A stretch of 11,064 bases of DNA from Acidobacteriaceae bacterium (lineage in GTDB: Bacteria > Acidobacteriota > Terriglobia > Terriglobales > Acidobacteriaceae), in contig DAHXOQ010000071.1 in assembly GCA_027364815.1 (NCBI GenBank), forward strand, positions 1 to 11,064. The letters are read 5' to 3'. A program made the position numbers and the translations under genes. Positions within the stretch are counted from its first letter, which is position 1. Every line of letters starts with the position of its first letter. Below, in pieces: positions 1-5,362 of this stretch. The notes under the pieces were generated by a model, which made no database searches, was not told the DNA's origin, and was given only the letters and a program-made list of their open reading frames with translations.

Positions 1-860
1 ATGTAGATGTGTCCGATGGCGGCTTCTTCGCCTTCTCCGGAGAGCAGAATGGCGTCGAGTACTTCGAGGGCGCGGACGCGTTCTTTGGCGGAGATGGCGT
101 CGGTGAGTTCGTAGAGGGAGCGCTGCTTGGCGCTGAGAACCATCGTCTCCACGTCACCGAGGGTGATGCGGCCGCGCCCGTACGTGTAGAGCAAAAGTTT
201 TTCGAGCTCGGATTGAATCAGCATCATGTCCGCGCCGAGAGCGTCGCAGAGTTCGCGGACGGCGTCGGGATCCATTTTGGTTTCGGATTGGAGCGCGGTT
301 GCTGCCACCCAGCGCATGGCGTCTTCATCAGTGACGCGGGCTAGTTCAACGATGCCGCATGAGCTGCCCAAAGTTTCCTGAATGCGCTCGAATTTATTTT
401 TGTCATCCATCTCCATGCGGCGCGGATCTGAAGGGATGCGCAGGTGGTCAGCAAGAAAAATAAGCACAGCTTGGGGATTCGGCGAGGCAAAGTAGCGCTC
501 CAGCGCGGCGAACTCTTCCTTCTTTGCGCCGCGCGTATAGAGCTGCTTGAGATTGCGGACGAAGATAACTTGAAAGGGCGCCATGAGGGACGGTGTTTGC
601 GCGCGATCAAGGACTGTGAAGATGGTGCTCTGCGTGAGGTCGAGATCGGAGAGGCAGAAATCACGCATCTCCTCCGGAGCAAAATGTTTGAGCAATGCGG
701 CGCGGCAGCGCTCAAGAAGAAAAATTTCGTCACCTGCAAACACGTAGCCGGGCTTAATCGCCGAGTTGCTGTTGGCGGCGGCTTCAATTTCTGCAACGAA
801 TCGGCTGACGGAGGCGAAACCCGCTCCCCAACGTGCGCCGGATTGAGTTGTTGTACTCAT
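1..860 (-). CDS. holA: DNA polymerase III subunit delta (HolA), C-terminus cut by window edge
   Basis: Reading the minus strand from ATG at 860-858 gives an uninterrupted frame of 286 codons that leaves the window at base 1. HolA is the clamp-loader subunit that opens the beta sliding clamp during replication. The N-terminal part has the family's AAA+-like fold pattern: GYVFAGDEIFLLERC near residues 38-52 (compare the usual Y-x-x-x-G-x-E-x-F-L), then FQVIFVRNLKQLY near 97-109. A middle domain follows with MDPDAVRELCDALGADM and IQSELEKLLLY, the usual delta-subunit helix pattern. Family members are about 330-350 residues, so some 50-60 residues lie outside the window. The frame is closed upstream by a TAG at 890-888, so the start can only lie in 860-887; ATG 860 is the only good candidate, with just a weak TTGGA before it. 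It lies 104 bases downstream of lptE on the same strand, the known lptE-holA arrangement. Identification is by motif and context, without a database search. Confidence 0.85.
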   Translation of the reverse strand, partial: MSTTTQSGARWGAGFASVSRFVAEIEAAANSNSAIKPGYVFAGDEIFLLERCRAALLKHFAPEEMRDFCLSDLDLTQSTIFTVLDRAQTPSLMAPFQVIFVRNLKQLYTRGAKKEEFAALERYFASPNPQAVLIFLADHLRIPSDPRRMEMDDKNKFERIQETLGSSCGIVELARVTDEDAMRWVAATALQSETKMDPDAVRELCDALGADMMLIQSELEKLLLYTYGRGRITLGDVETMVLSAKQRSLYELTDAISAKERVRALEVLDAILLSGEGEEAAIGHIY

Positions 861-964
861 TCCAATACAGAATATCGTGACGGATGGCTAGAGAACAGCG
901 TAGAGATGTAGGGGAACCCAAACTGCCATGTTTTGTGTGGAAAACAGGGTACTGCGACCAGCGC

Positions 965-1489
965 TCAAAGACTCTCGATGACATCGGCCACCAACGCATG
1001 CGCAAAAGACCGGCTCAGGCGCTCGATGGCGGCTGGATTTTCGTCGATCATGGTGGGAAGGTCGGTCGTTGATTGGTACTGCTCGCGGAAAACGTAATTC
1101 TTGTTCTCATAGAGAACGCGGCCATCGCGGGTGGTGAGCGTCACCGAGGCGACGATGGTGAGCAGGTAGCTGGAGGCTTGAACGGTCTCTGAATTGTAGG
1201 TGAGCGGGGTGGCTACTTCCTGGAGCAGTGTGCCGCGGAGTATGGCGTCGGGGTCGCCGGAGGTGTTGGGAACGACGCGGAGCCGGGTGCGCGCATTGAA
1301 CTCGTGAAGGACGGCGTTGGTGAGCGCTGTTTCTGTGTGGTAGGTGGTGGTGCGCGAGGCAAAGAGCGGGATGGCCAGGCTTTTTACGTTGGCAGGAAGA
1401 TGGGTTGCGGCGCCCAGCGTGTGGTAGCCGCAGGCGGAGAGGACCGCTAGCGGGAGGCTGATGAGTGCAAGTAGAAGTGTGCGCCGCAT
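965..1489 (-). CDS. lptE: LPS-assembly lipoprotein LptE
   Basis: 174-residue lipoprotein. The N-terminus is basic (MRR), then hydrophobic, and ends in a lipobox LSAC with Cys20 as the lipidated residue, so the mature protein starts CGYHTLG. The CGYHL-like start and the following NVKSLAIPLFASRTTTYHTE segment (about residues 34-53) are typical of the LptE family. LptE plugs the LptD barrel and helps place lipopolysaccharide in the outer leaflet of the outer membrane. The central part reads as beta strands (SSYLLTIVASVTLTTRDGRVLYENKNYVF, shown here in two pieces: SSYLLTIVASVTLTTRDG and RVLYENKNYVF). Length fits the family (about 160-200 residues). It is the first gene of the minus-strand unit and holA follows 104 bases later. 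No Shine-Dalgarno sequence is visible; a -10-like TACAAT sits at 1504-1499 (minus strand), only 9 bases before the ATG, so the mRNA may have almost no leader. Confidence 0.85.
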   Translation of the reverse strand: MRRTLLLALISLPLAVLSACGYHTLGAATHLPANVKSLAIPLFASRTTTYHTETALTNAVLHEFNARTRLRVVPNTSGDPDAILRGTLLQEVATPLTYNSETVQASSYLLTIVASVTLTTRDGRVLYENKNYVFREQYQSTTDLPTMIDENPAAIERLSRSFAHALVADVIESL

Positions 1490-1627
1490 ACTGGGTTAAT
1501 TGTACTAGCCGGTTTAAAGAGGATTGGGATTCTGGAGATGTTTGATAGACTCAGCTTTGTAAGACTGAGCAACGAGGCCGGAGTGAGATACCGGTTGATG
1601 GAAGAATAATTTCGCATCGAAAACGAT
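1490..1627. promoter_or_regulatory. Divergent intergenic region lptE / ECF sigma gene
   Basis: This 138-base region separates two genes read outward, so promoters for both directions should lie here. For lptE, TACAAT (1504-1499, minus) matches the -10 consensus at 5 of 6 positions but has no clear -35. For the sigma gene no convincing sigma-70 pair is seen. Visible structures are CTCAG/CTGAG (1550-1554 and 1565-1569, 10-base loop) and the perfect small inverted repeat ATCG-AAAA-CGAT at 1616-1627, which abuts the sigma-gene ATG where a ribosome binding site would be expected. Promoter function is inference. Confidence 0.45.
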
Positions 1628-2254
1628 ATGGCGACCATCCAAATAGCAGGGAACGAGAACGAGCAGCATCCCGACGTAGCACTGGTAGCTCAGGTGCGCG
1701 CGGGTGACTTGCAGGCTTTCGATGAACTCGTCCGCAAATACGATCGCCGGGTCTGCAGAATTGCGCAGCACATTACGCAAAACCATGAGGACGCCGAGGA
1801 CGTAACGCAGGACGCGTTTCTGAAGGCTTACCAGAAGCTCGATCAGTTCCAGGGGAATTCAAAGTTTTACACCTGGCTGGTGAGGATTGCCGTTAACGAA
1901 AGCCTGATGCGGTTGCGCAAGCGCAAGACCAGCAAGACAGTTTCGATTGATGAGGATATTGAGACGGACGAGGGCAGCGTGCCGCGCGATGTGGCGGATT
2001 GGGGCCCGGATCCGGAAGTTCAATATGAGCAATCGGAACTGGGTGAGATTTTGCGAAAGACGATTCAGGGATTGCCCTCGGGCTTCCGGACAGTTTTTGT
2101 GCTGAGAGATGTGGAAGGCCTCTCGACGGAGGAAACGGCTGAGACGCTTGGATTGAGCGTGCCGGCTGTGAAATCGCGATTGCTGCGTGCGCGTTTGCAA
2201 CTGCGCGAAAGGCTCAATCGCTACTTCCGCGGGAAGAAGGGGGGAAAGAAATGA
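1628..2254 (+). CDS. ECF-family RNA polymerase sigma factor (RpoE-like)
   Basis: 208-residue sigma-70 family protein of the extracytoplasmic-function type. Region 2 spans about residues 18-100 and includes the core-binding/-10 motif DAEDVTQDAFLKAY (55-68) and FYTWLVRIAVN (80-90). An acidic linker follows (DEDIETDEG, 108-116). Region 4 spans about 138-198 with LPSGFRTVFVLRDVEGLS (149-166) and the helix-turn-helix that ends AVKSRLLRARLQLRERL. Region 3 is absent, as expected for ECF factors. It should direct RNA polymerase to a small stress regulon, held inactive by the zinc anti-sigma protein encoded next, whose start overlaps this gene's stop by 4 bases (ATGA). No clear ribosome binding site precedes ATG 1628; a 4-bp inverted repeat with an AAAA loop sits directly before it. 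The stimulus cannot be read from the sequence. The C-terminus is very basic (RGKKGGKK). Confidence 0.93.
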   Translation: MATIQIAGNENEQHPDVALVAQVRAGDLQAFDELVRKYDRRVCRIAQHITQNHEDAEDVTQDAFLKAYQKLDQFQGNSKFYTWLVRIAVNESLMRLRKRKTSKTVSIDEDIETDEGSVPRDVADWGPDPEVQYEQSELGEILRKTIQGLPSGFRTVFVLRDVEGLSTEETAETLGLSVPAVKSRLLRARLQLRERLNRYFRGKKGGKK

Positions 2255-2556
2255 CCTGTTCAGAGTTTTTAGCGGTGCTCGATGATGTGCTCGAGGACAA
2301 GCTGGACGCGAATTTGCGCGCGGATCTGGAGAAGCATCTTTATCGCTGCGGCAATTGCGAGGTCATTTTGAATACCACCCGCAAGACAATTCAGATTTAC
2401 CGCAGCAACGAAGTCTACGAAATGCCTGAAGATCTGCGTACCAAGCTGCATGACTCGATTATGAAGAAGTGTAAAGAGAGTGGCGGCTGCGGATGCGCGG
2501 AGAAGAAGGCTGAAGAAATTGAAGAAACTGATGAAAAACTGAATGAATTGGATTAA
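2251..2556 (+). CDS. Zinc-finger anti-sigma factor (ZAS/zf-HC2 type, soluble)
   Basis: 101 residues with no membrane segment, so it acts in the cytoplasm. Cys3, His29, Cys33 and Cys36 form the zinc-binding anti-sigma pattern HxxxCxxC (HLYRCGNC at 29-36) with an N-terminal Cys in TCSEF. Proteins of this kind clamp their ECF sigma factor, and in some members (RsrA and ChrR are the studied examples) a change at the metal site releases it. The gene starts inside the stop of the upstream sigma gene (ATGA, 4-base overlap) behind a strong GGGGGG at 2239-2244, so the two are translationally coupled. Unusual is a second Cys cluster near the C-terminus, C74, C80 and C82 in KKCKESGGCGC, followed by a highly charged Glu/Lys tail. 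The trigger (oxidant, metal or other) is not shown by the sequence. Confidence 0.88.
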   Translation: MTCSEFLAVLDDVLEDKLDANLRADLEKHLYRCGNCEVILNTTRKTIQIYRSNEVYEMPEDLRTKLHDSIMKKCKESGGCGCAEKKAEEIEETDEKLNELD

Positions 2557-2686
2557 TGACGTTGCCCTAGGAAATAAAGCCCAACACAATTTAGTGGAGA
2601 TTTGACAGGCCGGAGATGAACCCCCGGATTAGCTTTGTGGCCGACTTTTTTAATTGGCCAGAGATGGACTGTTGGCCAAAGAAAAT

Positions 2687-2713
2687 CCCCCGGCAGAGGT
2701 CATTCGCCGGGGG
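2687..2713 (-). terminator. Hairpin with T-rich tail, minus-strand orientation
   Basis: CCCCCGGC (2687-2694) and GCCGGGGG (2706-2713) form a perfect 8-bp stem with an 11-base loop. Read on the minus strand the stem is followed directly by ATTTTCTTT (2686-2678), the layout of an intrinsic terminator. On the plus strand it is followed by CTACTTGT, without a T run. No minus-strand gene is recognised upstream of it (bases above 2713), which is why a minus-strand small RNA is considered. Confidence 0.5.
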
Positions 2714-2764
2714 CTACTTGTCGGACACAAGTTTAGTATGTACGTCACTTACTCATAAAAGTCA

Positions 2765-2986
2765 GGGACCAGTAGCCGGCACTGGAGGTCGGTAGCGCGC
2801 GGCTACTGGCGGTCCCCGTATCAACGAAGCATGCTGCGGCTTCCCCTTTCCACTGCAGCCTCGTGTCTACTGGCTCAAAGGGAGCGGTGGTGCGTCCCGA
2901 GCCGCGTTGACAAATTGAGTCTCTCTTAGCCAGAGAATTCTCACTGTGATGACGGTCACAGGAGTTGGTACTTTTAAGCTCAATTT
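2765..2986. ncRNA. Candidate structured RNA (strand undecided)
   Basis: Four structures lie in sequence. Hairpin A: GGGACCAGTAGCCG (2765-2778) pairs with CGGCTACT (2800-2807) and GGTCCC (2811-2816), with a 3-base bulge GGC. Hairpin B: ACGA and GCTGC pair with GCAGC and TCGT within about 2824-2866. Hairpin C: GGCTC (2872-2876) with GAGCC (2899-2903), and GGGA with TCCC inside. Structure D: AAATTGAG (2912-2919) with CTCAATTT (2979-2986), enclosing two short hairpins. If transcribed on the minus strand, the terminator-like hairpin at 2713-2687 would end it; if on the plus strand, it would lie in the purC leader. I recognise no known riboswitch or RNA family (no purine-riboswitch core, tmRNA, RNase P or SRP motif). 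Confidence 0.3.
2944..2961. promoter_or_regulatory. CRP/FNR-family-like operator palindrome
   Basis: CTGTGA-TGACGG-TCACAG is a perfect 6+6 inverted repeat with a 6-base spacer and contains TGTGA-N6-TCACA, the consensus recognised by E. coli CRP. It sits 210 bases before the purC start and about 130 bases before the candidate purC -35. Members of the CRP/FNR superfamily are widespread, so an operator role is plausible but unproven. The same bases could also form a stem of the candidate RNA structure. Confidence 0.4.
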
Positions 2987-3086
2987 TGAACAATGGATGC
3001 TGAATTCGAAATTTCATTGTGGAGAATGGTTTAGTGGGTGAGTGTACGTGCTATCTCTGGACAAATTTTCAGTGCTTTCTGCTGCA

Positions 3087-3116
3087 TTGACAAAGCCCAA
3101 GAATGACGCAGAGAAT
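3087..3116 (+). promoter_or_regulatory. Candidate sigma-70 promoter for purC
   Basis: TTGACA at 3087-3092 is a perfect -35. With an 18-base spacer it is followed by GAGAAT (3111-3116), 4 of 6 matches to the -10 consensus. Transcription would begin near 3123, giving a leader of about 48 bases before the chosen purC start. This also argues against translation starting at the upstream GTG 3042. Confidence 0.4.
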
Positions 3117-3170
3117 CGAGATTCCGGGGGGCGCGAGAGTTGCTGCCCCGCAATGAGAAAGGCAATGCAA

Positions 3171-4082
3171 ATGAGTGCGGCTTTATTGAAGAGTGAGTTG
3201 GGCACGGTGCCACTGATTGGGCGCGGAAAAGTTCGCGACCTGTACGCGGTGGGAAATGACCTGTTGCTGGTGGCTACGGATCGTATTTCTGCTTTTGATC
3301 ATGTGCTGGGAACGGGAATTCCCGGCAAAGGCAAGATTCTTACCCAGATTTCGCTCTTCTGGTTTGATTTGTTGGCGGATATTGTGCCAAATCATCTCAT
3401 TACTTCGGAAGTTACCGAGTTCCCTGCCGAGTTGCGCCCATTTGCGGAGCAGCTTCATGGCCGCTCGATGCTCGTACGCCGCGCGAAGATGTTTCCCGTA
3501 GAGTGCGTGGCTCGTGGTTACCTGGCTGGCTCAGGATGGAAAGAGTATCGCGAGAGTCAATCAGTCTGCGGCGTTTCGCTGCCCGCAGGGTTGCTTGATG
3601 GATCTCGCTTGCCGGAGCCCCTGTTTACTCCAGCGACGAAAAGCCCTGATGGGCAGCATGACATCAACATTGCCTTTGAAGAGATGGAAGATGTAGTCGG
3701 AAATCATTCAGCACGCGAGTTGCAGCGGATCACGCTGGCGCTCTACAAACGGGCCGCAGATCATGCCGGGAGTCGCGGATTGATTCTGGCGGATACAAAA
3801 TTTGAATTCGGCGGGGTGGCGCAGCACGATGATGATGAAAAAATCATCCTCGCCGATGAGGCTTTGACTCCTGATTCCTCACGCTTTTGGGAAGCTGCAA
3901 TGTGGAAGCCGGGTGGCGCCCAACCATCTTTTGACAAACAGTATGTGCGCGATTACCTGGAGGCGATCCATTGGAATAAACAGGCTCCGGCGCCGAGTTT
4001 GCCTGATGAAGTTGTGCAGCAAACACTCGCGCGTTATGTGGAAGCATTCACGCGATTGACAGGACATGCGCCAAAACTCTAG
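3171..4082 (+). CDS. purC: Phosphoribosylaminoimidazole-succinocarboxamide synthase (SAICAR synthase)
   Basis: 303 residues. PurC joins CAIR and aspartate with ATP to make SAICAR in de novo purine synthesis, in the cytoplasm. Family motifs run in order: IGRGKVRDLYAVG (16-28), TDRISAFDHVL (37-47) for the nucleotide-binding domain, PVECVARGYLAGSGWKEY (109-126), the substrate-site segment TPATKSPDGQHD (153-164), LILADTKFEFG (204-214) and the metal/ATP-side DEALTPDSSRFW (229-240). The length is that of the roughly 300-residue PurC subgroup. The start chosen is ATG 3171 because AAAGG (3158-3162) lies 8 bases before it and the protein then begins as family members do. In-frame ATGs at 3153 and 3165 and an open frame back to GTG 3042 exist but lack a suitable ribosome binding site, and the added residues (with CC and a charged stretch) do not look conserved. 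cvpA follows 53 bases later, probably in the same transcript. Confidence 0.95.
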   Translation: MSAALLKSELGTVPLIGRGKVRDLYAVGNDLLLVATDRISAFDHVLGTGIPGKGKILTQISLFWFDLLADIVPNHLITSEVTEFPAELRPFAEQLHGRSMLVRRAKMFPVECVARGYLAGSGWKEYRESQSVCGVSLPAGLLDGSRLPEPLFTPATKSPDGQHDINIAFEEMEDVVGNHSARELQRITLALYKRAADHAGSRGLILADTKFEFGGVAQHDDDEKIILADEALTPDSSRFWEAAMWKPGGAQPSFDKQYVRDYLEAIHWNKQAPAPSLPDEVVQQTLARYVEAFTRLTGHAPKL

Positions 4083-4135
4083 CGCTGCAAAGTTGAATCC
4101 AGAAAAGCACGGAAATTTCATCAGGGCTGGTTTGC

Positions 4136-4666
4136 ATGAATTGGATTGACTGGATCATCGTGCTGTTCATAGTTGGCGGCGTTTTAGGCGGACTCGCAGA
4201 GGGATTCTTTCGCTCAGCCAGTTCCCTGCTCGGCTTGATTTGCGGCCTCGCGCTGGCTACCTGGAATTACAAGCAGGCGGCGCGCATCTTTGAGCCGCTC
4301 ATTCACGACCACGCGACGTGCGAAGCCATTGCTTTTGTACTCATCACGATTGTGGTGATGGTCATTGCGGGAATCATCGGGCGCTCACTTGCGAAAGGTT
4401 TCAAGTGGCTCGGCCTCGGTTGTCTTGATCATCTCTTCGGCGCCGTTTTTGGTTTTTTGCAGGGTTCATTGCTGGTTGTTTTGGGAATTCTTGTCATGGT
4501 CGCTTTTTTTCCCGAAATAGGCGGTTTGCATCAATCAAAATTTGCTCCGCCATTCCTTCATGCTTGCCGCGCCGTTACCCATATGAGCCCAAACGAATTG
4601 GCAGAAAAAATTCGCGACGGATTAAAAAAGATCGAAGATGCTGCTCCCAATTGGATGCATTCGTAG
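4136..4666 (+). CDS. cvpA: CvpA family inner-membrane protein
   Basis: 176 residues with four predicted membrane segments: about 5-22, 28-43, 62-84 and 100-126. The start NWIDWIIVLFIVGGVLGGLAEG and the third-segment GIIGRSLAKGFKWLGLGCLD are characteristic of the CvpA (colicin V production) family, with the GAVFGFLQGSLL segment after it. The tail (about 130-176) is soluble and partly helical. In E. coli cvpA precedes purF and has been linked to envelope homeostasis and colicin V export; a biochemical activity is not known from the sequence. Here it follows purC by 53 bases, which repeats the purine-gene association. CAGGG at 4122-4126 is a suitable ribosome binding site 9 bases before the ATG. 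Confidence 0.85.
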   Translation: MNWIDWIIVLFIVGGVLGGLAEGFFRSASSLLGLICGLALATWNYKQAARIFEPLIHDHATCEAIAFVLITIVVMVIAGIIGRSLAKGFKWLGLGCLDHLFGAVFGFLQGSLLVVLGILVMVAFFPEIGGLHQSKFAPPFLHACRAVTHMSPNELAEKIRDGLKKIEDAAPNWMHS

Positions 4667-4667
4667 G

Positions 4668-4673
4668 TATAAT
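4668..4673 (+). promoter_or_regulatory. Candidate -10 element upstream of the Fis-type gene
   Basis: A perfect TATAAT follows the cvpA stop by one base. No good -35 is present at 16-18 bases upstream (CCCAAT or nearby), so the promoter would be weak or activator-dependent. Transcription from here would give a leader of about 147 bases with a small CTACA/TGTAG hairpin. The space 4667-4826 shows no other clear signal. Confidence 0.3.
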
Positions 4674-4826
4674 TGTTTCTCTACACCTGACGTTGTAGTC
4701 TTCATCGAGATTGTCCCAACTAACCAGCATCTGCGATTGTGTTTCGCCAGAGCTTCAGAAACAAGCAGAATTAAGTACAAGCATTCTGCAACGTAATTAC
4801 TGTTCTTTTGAAAGGCCAGCAAACCC

Positions 4827-5108
4827 GTGAAGCGTGAACTAGAAATCCTCGTCAAGCAAATGCACTCCACCCATATTCCATACGAAGAAGCCGTCCGCTC
4901 TTTCAAGCGCCAGTACCTCAGGGAGGTGCTGCTGGCGCACCGTGGCAACCAGTGCAAGGCGGCTGCCGAAATGGGGATTCACCGCAACACCTTGAGCCGG
5001 ACAATGGCCGAGCTGGGGCTGGAGTTGGCCGAAGTTCGTGCGGGCCTCAAGCGTCCGCCGCGTAGTGTGCGTCCAGTACTCAGTGCGGTGCGCGAAAACT
5101 ACCGCTAA
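4827..5108 (+). CDS. Small Fis-type helix-turn-helix DNA-binding protein
   Basis: 93 residues beginning at GTG 4827, with GAAAGG (4810-4815) 11 bases before it. The segment PYEEAVRSFKRQYLREVLLAHRG (about 18-40, given in part) followed by NQCKAAAEMGIHRNTLSRTM (41-60) is the C-terminal Fis/NtrC-type helix-turn-helix (HTH_8): helix, A-A-E-M-G turn, then the R-N-T-L-S-R recognition helix. In NtrC-type activators this domain follows a receiver and a AAA+ domain; here it stands alone, as in Fis and in the many small Fis-family proteins of Acidobacteriota. The C-terminal 30 residues are basic (GLKRPPRSVRP). It probably binds DNA as a dimer; targets are unknown. It lies upstream of the secretin gene and may regulate its neighbours, which is inference. 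Confidence 0.8.
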   Translation: MKRELEILVKQMHSTHIPYEEAVRSFKRQYLREVLLAHRGNQCKAAAEMGIHRNTLSRTMAELGLELAEVRAGLKRPPRSVRPVLSAVRENYR

Positions 5109-5122
5109 TCAAACTGAGGCCC

Positions 5123-5362
5123 ATGGAAATACCCACCCAAATCTCAGAGATGGGGATTCACAGTCATCCCAACTATTGCTGGGAAACGAATTCCTCCGAC
5201 AGGACCGAGAGCCTGAAGGATTTGAGCGCGCTGGACTCGCTTCTGGAAAACTCTCAAACGCTCAACTCCATGCACACACCGCGCAAACCTATCCTGCGCG
5301 AGAGCAGGGTATTGGAAGGCGATGAGGGAGGCCTCCGTAATCATCTTCGGAGGGTTTCGTGA
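5123..5362 (+). CDS. Hypothetical 79-residue protein, possibly coupled to the secretin gene
   Basis: I do not recognise this protein. It is polar, without a signal peptide, membrane segment or known motif; its middle (LKDLSALDSLLENSQTLNS) could be a short amphipathic helix and the end is basic (RNHLRRVS). Two points favour a real gene: its TGA (5360-5362) overlaps the GTG start of the secretin gene in a GTGA arrangement typical of translational coupling, and it fills an otherwise empty 250-base gap. Against it are the poor ribosome binding site (GAGG about 3-4 bases before the ATG) and a competing open frame over the same bases. It may instead be untranslated leader. Confidence 0.4.
   Translation: MEIPTQISEMGIHSHPNYCWETNSSDRTESLKDLSALDSLLENSQTLNSMHTPRKPILRESRVLEGDEGGLRNHLRRVS

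Larger units (their letters stand above)
2557..3170. other. 614-base gene-poor region rich in inverted repeats
   Basis: No protein-like reading frame on either strand looks real here. From left to right it holds: three TGGCC motifs 17-18 bases apart (2638-2677); a GC-rich 8-bp hairpin (2687-2713) followed on the minus strand by a T-rich run; a small CTTGT/ACAAG hairpin (2717-2731); a 14-bp-stem hairpin (2765-2816); hairpins at 2824-2866 and 2872-2903; an 8-bp repeat pair (2912-2919, 2979-2986) enclosing two further hairpins, one with a CRP-like sequence; an ACAATG/CATTGT pair (2990-3020); and a sigma-70-like promoter close to purC (3087-3116). The density of pairing suggests a small RNA on the minus strand or a long structured leader of purC. 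Both readings are inference. Confidence 0.5.

Noticed and set aside
444..911. Plus-strand and other minus-frame open frames across 9-1005
   Set aside because: They are out-of-frame readings of holA, whose own frame gives a clear delta-subunit protein from 860 to the left edge.
2602..2630. TTGACA at 2602-2607 (and again at 2907-2912) as promoters
   Set aside because: No -10 element of acceptable quality lies 15-19 bases downstream of either.
2745..3017. Minus-strand 90-residue open frame ending just before the terminator-like hairpin
   Set aside because: No ribosome binding site, no recognisable motif, irregular composition, and it lies on the inverted repeats; a non-coding transcript explains the hairpin as well or better.
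3042..3170. Upstream GTG start extending PurC by 43 residues
   Set aside because: No ribosome binding site at 3042, a candidate promoter lies inside the extension, and family members begin near the residues encoded from 3171.
2900..3170. Purine or ZTP riboswitch before purC
   Set aside because: The conserved core sequences of those riboswitches that I know are not present; the folding alone is not enough for a call.
5038..5325. Alternative 95-codon frame overlapping the Fis-type gene and the small ORF
   Set aside because: It overlaps the end of a recognised gene by 71 bases, has no good ribosome binding site and no protein-like features.
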